A stretch of DNA of 10,836 bases from Pseudoneurospora amorphoporcata (Eukaryota > Ascomycota > Sordariomycetes > Sordariales > Sordariaceae): assembly GCA_033297205.1 (NCBI GenBank), contig MU859443.1, positions 5,210 to 16,045 of the forward strand, written 5' to 3'. Below, in pieces: positions 1-6,999 of this stretch (position 1 is the first letter of the stretch; every line of letters begins with the position of its first letter). The position numbers and the translations under genes are program-made. The notes under the pieces are model-generated. The model had not been told where the DNA came from and did not search any database. It saw only the letters and a list, made by a program, of their open reading frames with translations.

Positions 1-1014
1 CTTGTCCTTCGCATCTGCGTCAACCTTACCAGTATCGAGAAGCAGCTTAACAACCGCCTCATGCCCATTCTTTGCCGCCCAATACAGTGCTGTTCGTCCA
101 GCCCTGTCCTTCGGATCTGCGTTAACCTTGCCAGTATCGAGAAGCAGCTTAACAACCGCCTTATGCCCATTCTCTACCGCCGTATACAGTGCTGTCCGTC
201 CATCCTTATCCTTCGCATCTGCGTCAACCTTGCCAGTATCGAGAAGCAGCTTAACAACCGCCTTATGCCCATTCTCTACCGCCCAATGCAGCGCTGTCCG
301 TCCATCCTTATCCTTCGCATCTGCGTCAACCTTGCCAGTATCGAGAAGCAGCTTAACAACCGCCTCATGCCTATACATTGCCGCTATATGCAGCGCTGTC
401 CGTCCATCCTTATCCTTCGCATCTGCGTCAACCTTGCCAGTATCGAGAAGCAGCTTAATAACCGCCTCATGCCCATTCTCTGCCGCCGAATGCAGCGCTG
501 TCCGTCCATCCCGGTCCTTAGCATCTGCGTTAACCTTGCCAGTAAGAAGCAGCTTAACAACCGCCTCACGCCCATACGCTGCCGCCGAATGCAGCGCTAT
601 CCGTCCATCCTTATCCAGAGCACCTGCGTCAACCGTGCCGCTATCGAGAAGCAGCTTAACAGCCGCTTCATGCCCATTCTTTGCCGCCATATGCAGCACT
701 TTTTGTAGCTCCTTACTATGCAAGTCGACCTCGACGGTGTCGAAAAGTAGCTGAATGACTACCTCATGCCCAGTTATCGCCGCTCGATACAGCGCTGTCT
801 GTCCATTCTCATTCTTAGTACCTGCGTCAACCTTGCCAGTATCAAGAAGCATCTTAACGATCGCTTTATGGTCTTTTTGCTCTGCAAACCACAGCGCCGT
901 CCGCAGCTCCTCCCTATGCAAGTTGACCTTGCTGGTGTCGAGAAGCAATTTTACGACCGTCTCATGCCCGTTTTCTGCCGCTAAGCATAGAAGCGTCCAT
1001 TGGCCCTTGTCCTT
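1..1014 (-). repeat. ankyrin-coding tandem array, 102-bp unit, about 10 copies
   Basis: The unit is 102 bp, or 34 codons. Its core reads DGRTALHWAAKNGHEAVVKL, followed by LLDTGKVDADAKDK. The six copies nearest the left edge (about 1-600) are almost identical in DNA and differ mainly at a few codons after TALH/TALY. The four copies nearest the HET part (about 600-1014) have diverged strongly. One copy (around 541-550) lacks one codon (LLLTGK instead of LLLDTGK), which keeps the frame. The array continues past the window edge, so the total copy number is unknown. Confidence 0.93.
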
Positions 1015-3154
1015 AATAAGTTGATTTACCATTATTTCCTTTGCATCTTTCTTTTCTGAATCCTCGGGACTTAAGCAAGTCTTTTTTAGGGTGCTCATGC
1101 TCCTTAATGCCCTCTCAAGAACCGCCGTTTCTTCCCGAAGATTCTTCACTGCAACTCCATACTGTTTCACCTCTTGTAATACCAATCTGACATTCCGTAT
1201 CCTAGTCGCCGCATCTAGACAACCTTCCAACCCGGTCTTTGAATGCTCTGGAATGCTTGCAAAGTAGTTGTGGTTGTTTTTATCTTGCTGCCTGTCTGGA
1301 TTTATATTCCAGTCCCAGATAAGTAGAAAATTATGTGGAAAGACTGTTATTGATTGTAAAAGTTCTGACCACTTGATATCTCTAGTCGTAGCTTGTGAAT
1401 CGCCTGCCGGGGAAACTGCAATCATTATAACCGCCCAGTGATCGTTGTATGGCCTGAGGATCGTGGGTCTCGTCGCTCCTTGAAGAAGGCAGACGACATC
1501 TCCTTTTTGGACGGATTTTACCGTGGTCGGGAGGGTCCAGCAAGAAACCCATGCTTCCTTTACGCAAATATAGCTGGGGGCATTCCTCCAAGTAATGGCC
1601 ACATCTTGTTTGTCTTCCCAAGTAGCATTTCTCTTGACCGAGGACACTTCGCCAAGAATGCAGCCCTTGCTCTCAATGACGGCATTCTCCTTATCGTCCG
1701 AAAGGCCTACTACAGAGACTAATTCAGATAAGAAGAAGTGAATGAGTTTGTTGAAGAGTTGTTTCCACGAAATCTTATAGTCGGCGAATAATCCTTCTGC
1801 GGTTGGATTATCAGAGCTCATACCGAGTAAGGCATATACTTTATCGCGACGATCTGTAGCTTCGCGGGTGTGGTACATCTCTATCAGTTCACCCAAAGGG
1901 CGTATGTCAAGAGAAAAGTTGTCTGACTGACTGGTCGCGTATTTGGGCTGGAAGATTGCGCCCCTTATGAGGTAGGTTACTGAAAGGATTCGAGCCCGCA
2001 GGTCTGCGGGGAGTTCACTGGACAAGTTCAATGCATTTAGGCCTGAGCAGAATACAAATCCGTCAATCTCAGCAGAACCACACTTGATTAGGGTATGGCG
2101 AGCCGCGGCAACTTCCTGAAGCACCTGTATTAATTTGTTAGTTTCCTTAATCATAATACTTTAACATCGGTTCCCTTACCCAGATGCGCTGAAACCACGG
2201 TCGTTGAAGCAGTGTAAGGATTCCCGCTTTATTATCTAATCGTCTTGCAAACAGCTCGGCTGTGATGCGTATTTCTTTGAGCGTAGATAGCTCGGCTGCG
2301 ATGCGTATTTCTTCGAGCGCTTGGTCGCTACCAGCTACCTCCTTTCCAAGCCAAACAATTACGCGACTTGCTTTAGCGTAGATCTTCGCCATAGATTGAA
2401 CTTGGTGTCCTTTTTCTTCTTCGTCATCTTGGTTGATGCAAATGGCATCTATCCATATAGTTCGTTCAATGGACTGATCTCGAAGATGTAATAGCGCTGC
2501 GTGAAGGTTTTCTCCGACGGGCAAGTCGCACCCGTTTATAGAGATGGAACAAGGCTTGGCCTCGGAGCCCCATACGTAGGATAAGGCCTCGTACGGACGA
2601 GTGCCTTTTGAGTCCAATGCAGTGCAGAAGAGCTCACAGTGTATTGCGGCGTCCTCGTTTTCAGACGGCGATAGTCGAAGCAAGCGAATATCGTTAGGTG
2701 ATAAAGGAAGGTTGTGATATGGCTTCTTTATAGGTATTAGCGTCATTCTCAAATATTGTAGGGGGAGAAGAAGTGAGCCTACCTCCACCTGCTTTGTGTT
2801 ATCCACGCCAGCGGACGTCTCTGTATCGGCAGAACCAGTAGCTGGAGTGGCTGGGGGCCGTGGGGTGGACGTCTCTACGTTGGTGAAACCGGTAGCCGGA
2901 GCAAGTGGGAGCTGTAAGGCGGACGTTTCTACGTCGGTAAAACCGGTAGCCGGAGCGGCCGGGAGGGGGAGGGAAGCCGGGAGGGAAAAGGAGGACGTAG
3001 AGGTAGTGGCGGAGATGTGCTGTATAGACGTTGGCAATTCGAGCAGAGGAGCAGGGCGAGACTGCTCTTGGTCCATAGAACCTTCCCTATCCTCCGCATT
3101 TCCGTCTCGCTTGAAATACGACTGGAACGACGACGAGCGCAGTCGTCGACGCAT
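1..3154 (-). CDS. HET-domain/ankyrin-repeat protein, two exons, 3' end beyond window
   Basis: Probable allorecognition or programmed-cell-death regulator. HET domains trigger incompatibility death in filamentous fungi, and ankyrin repeats usually act as the sensing or binding part. Exon 1 is 3154-2180 and exon 2 is 2124-1, giving 1033 visible residues with no stop at the left edge. The start is the first ATG after an in-frame TAA (3211-3209); a second Met lies at residue 27. Residues 1-135 are Ser/Pro/Thr-rich with three 18-residue repeats. The HET domain spans about 188-335, with motifs YEALSYVWG (188-196), WIDAICINQDD (234-244) and RPWFQRIWVLQE (318-329); the last is formed across the splice. 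DRRDKVYALLGM follows near 416-427, and GDVVCLL plus LLIWDWN mark the HET-associated middle region. Ankyrin repeats run from about residue 696. HET and ankyrin calls are firm; the biological role is inferred from the family. Confidence 0.92.
2125..2179 (-). other. spliceosomal intron of the HET-ankyrin gene
   Basis: The 55-nt intron starts GTAAGG directly after the Trp codon of RIW and ends AATACAG. An ACTAAC branch-site motif lies close to the acceptor, as is usual in fungal introns. Unspliced, the frame stops at a TAA near 2147 after a run of unrelated residues. Removing the intron restores the conserved HET block RIW|VLQEVAAA in frame, and the following 708 codons are all open. No transcript data were available, but the domain continuity makes the call strong. 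Confidence 0.95.
2253..2324 (-). repeat. 36-bp in-frame duplication inside the HET domain
   Basis: Two adjacent 36-bp copies (2253-2288 and 2289-2324) share their first 31 bases with two differences. They encode the repeated 12-residue blocks around EEIRIAAELSTL and KEIRITAELFAR. The duplication lies between the VIVWLG and RPWFQRIW motifs of the HET domain, where family members usually vary in length, so it need not disrupt function. Confidence 0.8.
2814..2975 (-). repeat. three 54-bp tandem repeats in the HET protein N-terminus
   Basis: Three imperfect 54-bp units start at 2814, 2868 and 2922. They encode 18-residue Pro/Thr/Ser-rich repeats with the core APATGFT(D/N)VETS. They sit before the HET domain in a region that looks disordered. 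The unit is a multiple of three, so copy-number change would keep the frame. Confidence 0.85.
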
Positions 3155-3378
3155 CGTAGCTTTGAGGAAGGAACGTCTTGACTGCGGTGATGATGCTATG
3201 GTTGATGATTAACGAGTGTTCGGGGCGGGGCTGGATACTGGGTTGTGCCGTTGTAGTCTTGCAGAGGATGCACACCGTTAAAGAGTGTAAGGCTGAATAC
3301 TGGATTGTGCCGTTGCAGAGAACGAGAACGCGCAAAAGGGGAACGGGCATATACACTAACATGAAAACGTTGAAACTC
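3155..3378. repeat. HET-gene upstream region with a partial duplication
   Basis: No gene is seen here. It is the 5' flank of the HET-ankyrin gene and so should hold its leader and promoter, but I see no clear TATA or CAAT element. It contains two copies of a 25-bp segment (3229-3253 and 3291-3315) that differ at two positions. Each is preceded by a related GAGTGT stretch, so the duplicated unit is about 62 bp with small gaps. Short open frames on both strands are chance. Confidence 0.5.
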
Positions 3379-3379
3379 A

Positions 3380-3499
3380 GTTAGGCCTAACAATTATTTT
3401 GCGGGCGTAAAGTGCATTTTTGGGCCGTGTACTATAATTTGGGTAGTGCGTGCGGGGTTTTATATGTGTTCCGCCCGCGAAAAGCACTAACACCCTAAC
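3380..3499. repeat. possible 120-bp inverted-repeat element (MITE-like)
   Basis: The segment begins GTTAGG and ends CCTAAC. A second pair, GCGGGCG (3401-3407) and CGCCCGC (3472-3478), lies at exactly the same distance from each end, giving imperfect 28-bp terminal inverted repeats that match at a little over half their positions. The start is also a 12-bp palindrome (GTTAGGCCTAAC). I see no convincing target-site duplication, so a decayed miniature transposon is only one reading. Confidence 0.3.
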
Positions 3500-3527
3500 C
3501 GAACTTTTTAGCGTGAACCTTGCTATA

Positions 3528-3566
3528 GGGAGAGAGAGAAGAGAGATGAATGAATGAATAATGAAT
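3528..3566. repeat. GA and ATGA microsatellites
   Basis: An impure GA-rich tract (3528-3546) runs into an impure ATGA/AATG tract (3545-3566). No gene is associated with it. Confidence 0.75.
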
Positions 3567-3577
3567 TTTTCGACTGC

Positions 3578-3622
3578 AACCCTAACCCTAGTGCTGGCTG
3601 AGCCAGAACTAGGGTTAGGGTT
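3578..3622. repeat. 45-bp palindrome of telomeric repeats
   Basis: The left arm (3578-3599) starts AACCCTAACCCTAGT and the right arm (3601-3622) ends ACTAGGGTTAGGGTT. The 22-bp arms pair with a single mismatch around a one-base centre. Each arm carries two copies of the CCCTAA/TTAGGG telomere unit, with CTGGCT/AGCCAG at the centre. It could extrude as a cruciform. It could be an interstitial telomere relic or the fused ends of a small transposon; the sequence alone does not decide. Confidence 0.85.
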
Positions 3623-3768
3623 CTAACTGCCATATCTCGAAACACAGCTCCCCACAATCACTATCGGCTATATTTCCGCACCTCTCGAAGGATTGATTAA
3701 TTAAAGAAATGCGAGAAAAGAATGAGTAAACGCTATGTCTTATAACGGCCTGGTCATCCGTCGCAACT
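3623..3768. other. unassigned spacer between palindrome and LTR
   Basis: No supported gene, RNA or known repeat is visible here. A minus-strand open frame that crosses it is largely antisense to the adjacent LTR and resembles nothing I know. The stretch may be the remains of whatever DNA the plus-strand LTR inserted into. Confidence 0.4.
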
Positions 3769-4194
3769 TGTGACGAACGGCAGTCTGATCTGCCTAAGTG
3801 GGATAGCTGAAGGTAGAAACTATCAGTGCTGTTCGGTGAAGCCAAGAGGTTCACAACAAGTATGATCGTGATACTGGTCTCGGTGATGAGGATCTATTGA
3901 CTACTGTCGAACTATCTGACAATCTGAGTTCTCCAGTCGCCCCTTTATACCTACTCGCCCTCTGCGAGATATCTGTCTCCGGCTACTCACAACCAGTGAG
4001 TCCCATGAGTCTATCTAGTGTTGTGTGCTTGCTCACCGACGATATTTGGCTCACCGTAAGCGCCTGTTCCTTCGTGAGCGCCTCGCTTAGTCGTGAGCAC
4101 CTGCATACGACCTCTGCCCCAACCCTAGCCCCTGGGGTTACATCGTCCGTTGTTGGTGGTCCGGGCGGCCCTTGTGCTGCTTAAGTTCGTAACA
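3769..4194 (+). mobile_element. LTR of a second gypsy-like element, plus orientation (426 bp)
   Basis: It starts TGTGACGAAC and ends GTTCGTAACA, giving near-perfect 10-bp inverted ends with the TG...CA form expected of an LTR. Bases 3769-3950 match the U3 of the minus-strand LTR (5438-5255) at above about 90 percent by eye, with one small indel zone. After CCTTTATAC the two diverge almost completely until the final AGTTCGTAACA. It also preserves the pol-end frame seen in the other LTR (NVTNGSLICLSG onward), ending at a TGA. No purine tract precedes it, and an internal region follows, so it is more likely a 5' LTR than a 3' LTR. Flanking bases show no target-site duplication. Confidence 0.8.
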
Positions 4195-4333
4195 CGATGC
4201 CTCCCCTCCTTAGCCGACGTCCTCGACGGCTTGTTGGTCTTTCCTGGAACATCTGCTTCTTCTTATTCTCCCCTGTGCCCTCTTATGCCGTCCTAGCTAT
4301 TGTAGGTGTTTCCTCTTTTCATTGTCCTCCATT
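4195..4333 (+). other. leader between the plus LTR and the Zn2Cys6 gene
   Basis: This 139-nt stretch is rich in C and T. I looked for a primer-binding site directly after the LTR and found no TGG-type tRNA match, and no obvious self-priming complement to the region after the TATA-like motif. It contains no convincing protein. It would be the untranslated leader of the downstream passenger gene. Confidence 0.4.
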
Positions 4334-4967
4334 ATGTTGTCTTCCCGCGTCCAAAAACGTCCGTCCAAGTCGGCGTCCAGGCGCCTGAAACTAATGGCTA
4401 ACATTGAAAAGTTCGGAGTCCTCGTAATGCCTTGTTCGTACTGTGCAGAACGGAAGCTTCCATGCAAGAAGCTCTCTAGTGATGCGAAGTGTTAGGAGTG
4501 CGTTCGTCGAGCACGTCCTTGCGAAGAGGTTGATACCGACGCCGAGCGTGAGTTTCCCTTGGTCGGTACTTAGGTACATTTTTGACCTATGGTAGTTGGA
4601 TCACGTTTCTGCCGCATTTGACCAGGTGCGTCAGACGAAGGCTACATTGCTACAAGGCATCGTGGAGCGCCTACGACAGCTCGAAGCTCAATCGAAACTG
4701 CTCGACGCTCAGTCCAAGCAGCTTGATGCCCAGTTAAAGCAGCTTAATGCCCAGTCGAAGGATTTGAAGTTACAAGTGACGCGTCTGTCGAATTTGGAGC
4801 AACAGCAGCAGGATTTGGCTTTGCAGGGTCGCGAATTGTCTTTGCGCAGTATGGCCGAGTTGGAGGCTTTGGAGGCGGAGGAGCGAGCTGCGGGGGTTGA
4901 GCCTGAACCTTTGGTGGATGAGCGCCCCGTAGTAGCCTCTACTACCTTTGAGCCGGAGGTCGACTAG
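4334..4967 (+). pseudogene. broken Zn2Cys6/coiled-coil protein gene of an LTR element
   Basis: From the ATG at 4334 the frame gives a basic N-terminus (RPSKSASRRLK) and then a cysteine cluster at 4433-4522 with spacing C-x2-C-x6-C-x8-C-x2-C-x6-C, which fits the fungal Zn2Cys6 binuclear pattern exactly. A TAG at 4493-4495, between the fourth and fifth cysteines, breaks it; CAG to TAG at CpA would explain this. The frame stops again near 4572. The C-terminal part is in another frame (4596-4967) after a further TAG (4593-4595), so an indel has also occurred near 4565-4595. That part is a long Gln/Leu/Lys coiled coil followed by an acidic tail. Small zinc-cluster plus coiled-coil proteins are, from memory, common in fungal repeats; their role is unknown to me. 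A DNA- or chromatin-binding or gag-like role is inference. Confidence 0.65.
4680..4763 (+). repeat. four 21-bp repeats encoding coiled-coil heptads
   Basis: Four successive 21-bp units begin at 4680, 4701, 4722 and 4743. They encode LEAQSKL, LDAQSKQ, LDAQLKQ and LNAQSKD. The unit equals one heptad, with Leu in a core position, so the coiled coil was probably lengthened by tandem duplication. Confidence 0.9.
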
Positions 4968-4992
4968 TCGCTTTTTAACGTATCGACTTTCC

Positions 4993-5438
4993 TGTTACGA
5001 ACTAATAACCAAGAGCACGGGTCAACCAAGCCACGGGTACACAATAGCCACGCGAAGGCTGGGTAATGTAACCATGGCAGGGAAAGCTCGGGGCAAGCAC
5101 AGGCCCACTAGTCAAGCTAAGCTCACTAGTCGAGCTAGGCTTACGAGTCGAGCCAGGCTCACGAGTCGAGCCAGGCTCACGACAACAGGAGCAAGCCATG
5201 GCTATAGTGGTGAGCTGGGCTTACCACGTTACTACGAAGCATCTAGAGCATGGAGTATAAAGGGACGACTGGAGAACTCAGATTGTCAGATAGTTCGACA
5301 GTAGTCAATTGATCTTTATCACCGAGACACGTATAACGCTACTATACTTGTTGTGAACCTTTTGGCTTCACCGAACAGCACTGATAGTCTTTACCTTCAG
5401 CTATCCCACTTAGGCAGATCAGACTGCCGTTCGTCACA
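4993..5438 (-). mobile_element. 3' LTR of the gypsy element (446 bp)
   Basis: On the minus strand it begins TGTGACGAAC (5438) and ends GTTCGTAACA (4993), with near-perfect inverted termini. A purine-rich tract sits immediately before it. The first 184 bp (5438-5255) match the plus-strand LTR at 3769-3950. The R/U5 part is unlike that copy and contains 18-bp tandem repeats. A TATA-like block (5256-5262) lies at the point where the two LTRs diverge. Confidence 0.9.
5104..5175 (-). repeat. four 18-bp tandem repeats in the LTR R/U5 region
   Basis: The units are 5104-5121, 5122-5139, 5140-5157 and 5158-5175. The consensus on the plus strand is CTCACGAGTCGAGCCAGG. Differences between copies are mostly C/T or G/A changes. 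A fifth partial unit starts at 5176. They are absent from the related LTR at 3769-4194. Confidence 0.88.
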
Positions 5439-5448
5439 TTTCCCCGCC
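5439..5448 (-). promoter_or_regulatory. polypurine tract
   Basis: The minus-strand sequence GGCGGGGAAA directly precedes the LTR start TGTGACG. A short purine run at this position is the expected primer for plus-strand DNA synthesis. It also forms codons of the pol reading frame, which continues into the LTR. Confidence 0.75.
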
Positions 5449-5488
5449 GTCCTATTAGGTAGCCCTCCGCCCCTAGGCGATCTAGGTT

Positions 5489-5641
5489 CCTCCGGTGGAA
5501 TTCCTCCAACTTCCCAAGGCAACTCAAATTCTTAATGGGTTCCCACGTATTGTCCTCGGGACCGAACCCTTCCCACTTAATGAGGTATTCCAAGTTCCCT
5601 TTTTCTATTCGCGAATCTAAGATACTTTCCACATCCCATTC
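5489..5641 (-). other. pol: C-terminal chromodomain
   Basis: The sequence EWDVESILDSR...LEYLIKWEGFGPEDNTWEP matches the chromodomain fold consensus of HP1-like and chromoviral proteins. Aromatic residues stand at all three cage positions (Trp of EWDVE, Trp of IKW, Phe of EGF), as in group I domains that recognise methylated H3K9. In chromoviruses this directs integration to heterochromatin. It is uninterrupted and sits just before the polypurine tract. Confidence 0.93.
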
Positions 5642-5665
5642 TTCTTCCTCGTCCTCGATGCTGAC

Positions 5666-6800
5666 CTAGGTGTTGACTCGTGCGTTCTTAGGTGCTGGCC
5701 CCAGTAGTGCGACGTGGAATGAGTGTGATCTTAGTTTTATAGTGTTAGGAATGTCCAATTGGTATACTATATCAGAGATTTTCTTCTTGATTTTGAAGGG
5801 TCCCACTCGTCGGTCGTCAAATTTCTTGCTGGGTCTCTTTATCCTGAGGTTTCTGGTCGATAAAAGGACTTTATCCCCCTCCTTAAAGCGAGGTCCCTCG
5901 AGCCTTTTCAGGTTGAAATACCGGCTCATCTTTTGTCGGACGTATTCCAGTTCTTCCTTGAGTTTCTTATACAACATATACAGTTTTCCGGCCTTGACTG
6001 AGGCCTTGGGAACGTTCGTATCTAGTCCTTCCAAAAGTTCTGGTTCATACCCGTAGTTTGTGAAGAAAGGTGAAACCTTCGTAGTCTCCGTGGGAGAGGT
6101 ATTATATGCCAATTACGCTGTGGGCAGTAGTTCTACCCAGTCGCTTTGTTCGAAGTTGACATAGTTCCTCAGATATTATTCTACAATCTAGTTAATCCTT
6201 TCCGTTTGTCCGTCTGTCTGCGGGTGATGTGCTGTCGATATTTTGCTTTTAGTGCCGAATTTGGTCATTAATGCTTGCCAAAACTTGGATGCGAACTTGG
6301 TATCCCTATCTATAATCCATTCCTTCGGCCAACCGTATACCGAAGTAACATTCTGATAGATCACATCTGCAAGTTGCTCCGCTGACCATGTTTCTTTATA
6401 GGGTAGGAAGTAGCTCCATTTGGTTAGCCTATCCACTACTACTAAAATACTATTGTAAATGACTCCTGTCGCGGTGTTTGTGGACAATGGTAACTTGGTG
6501 ATGAAGTCTATAGTTACCGAACTCCACGGTCTTTCTACGACTTCTAAGGGTTCGAGGAATCCGTATAGCTTATATCTTACAACCCTGGTCCTGCTACAGC
6601 GTTCGCAGGCTTGCAATGTCCGAGCCACCTCGGTTTTCATTCCTGGGAAGTTGTAGTGCTGTCGTATCCGTGCCATGGTTTTTGCGATACCCATATATCT
6701 TCCCATTTTAGATACATATATCCTTATAATGAGAGCTTCGCGCTGCTCTAGCCAAACGTAGGCCTTATTATAATACTATAGTTTTTCGTTCTAGGGGACG
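5666..6800 (-). other. pol: integrase (HHCC, DDE core, GPY/F)
   Basis: The N-terminal zinc finger region ends in CERC (Cys at 6607 and 6598), but both upstream His positions are Tyr (6718-6716 and 6697-6695). The DDE core is intact in its residues: Asp in TIDFI (6508), Asp in WIIDRD (6310) and Glu in QTDGQTERIN (6202), with exactly 35 residues between the last two. Three stops (6190-6188, 6178-6176, 6115-6113) then break the helix region. The C-terminal GPY/F-type block VGPFKIKKKISDIVYQLDIP follows. Confidence 0.92.
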
Positions 6801-6999
6801 ATTCCTTCTTCCGGGCTGTCCTCCCACCTCTGCCGCTCTTCTTGAGTAGCAACGGTAGCCTGGTAACCGGGGTCCTATAAATTGACCCGGTAGACGACAC
6901 AATACTCTACCCACTCCTATAAGGGGTGTACGAACATTCCGTCCGATTATTCCTAGAACAGGGGTACAGAGGCTTCTGCTACATCTTTCACATGGTCTG

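Noticed and set aside
1..720. Regular repeats resembling a CRISPR array
   Set aside because: The period is 102 bp with no spacer structure, it is entirely coding for ankyrin repeats, and the context is eukaryotic.
2..1024. Long plus-strand open frames with repetitive Ser/Arg-rich or Cys-rich translations
   Set aside because: They are antisense shadows of the ankyrin array on the minus strand, which carries clear family motifs and codon-level repeats.
2147..2179. HET protein ending at residue 335 (VREPMLKYYD)
   Set aside because: These residues are intron translation. Splicing GTAAGG...CAG restores the conserved VLQE block and opens 708 further codons.
2796..3212. Plus-strand 138-codon frame opposite the HET N-terminus
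   Set aside because: It is antisense to the 54-bp repeats, has no recognisable domain, and competes with a well-supported gene.
3578..3622. Head-to-head chromosome-end fusion
   Set aside because: A fusion would read TTAGGG repeats followed by CCCTAA repeats on one strand; the order here is the opposite, and there are only about two units per arm.
3615..3854. Minus-strand 79-codon frame spanning spacer and LTR
   Set aside because: It crosses the LTR boundary, and a similar antisense peptide occurs in the other LTR, so it reflects shared LTR sequence, not a gene.
3764..4199. Target-site duplication around the plus-strand LTR
   Set aside because: The flanks (CAACT before, CGATG after) do not match, so it is not supported as a solo LTR with intact duplication.
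4197..4388. Plus-strand 63-codon frame with a hydrophobic stretch
   Set aside because: It lies in the leader of the passenger gene, overlaps the better-supported Zn2Cys6 frame and has no known motif.
4566..4595. A tiny GT...AG intron joining the Zn2Cys6 frame to the coiled-coil frame
   Set aside because: It would be only 30 nt, and joining does not restore the coiled-coil frame. An indel plus nonsense mutations fit better.
4948..5304. Open frames on both strands across the 3' LTR
   Set aside because: They are produced by the 18-bp repeats, which stay open in several frames, and they cross the LTR boundary; no family resemblance.
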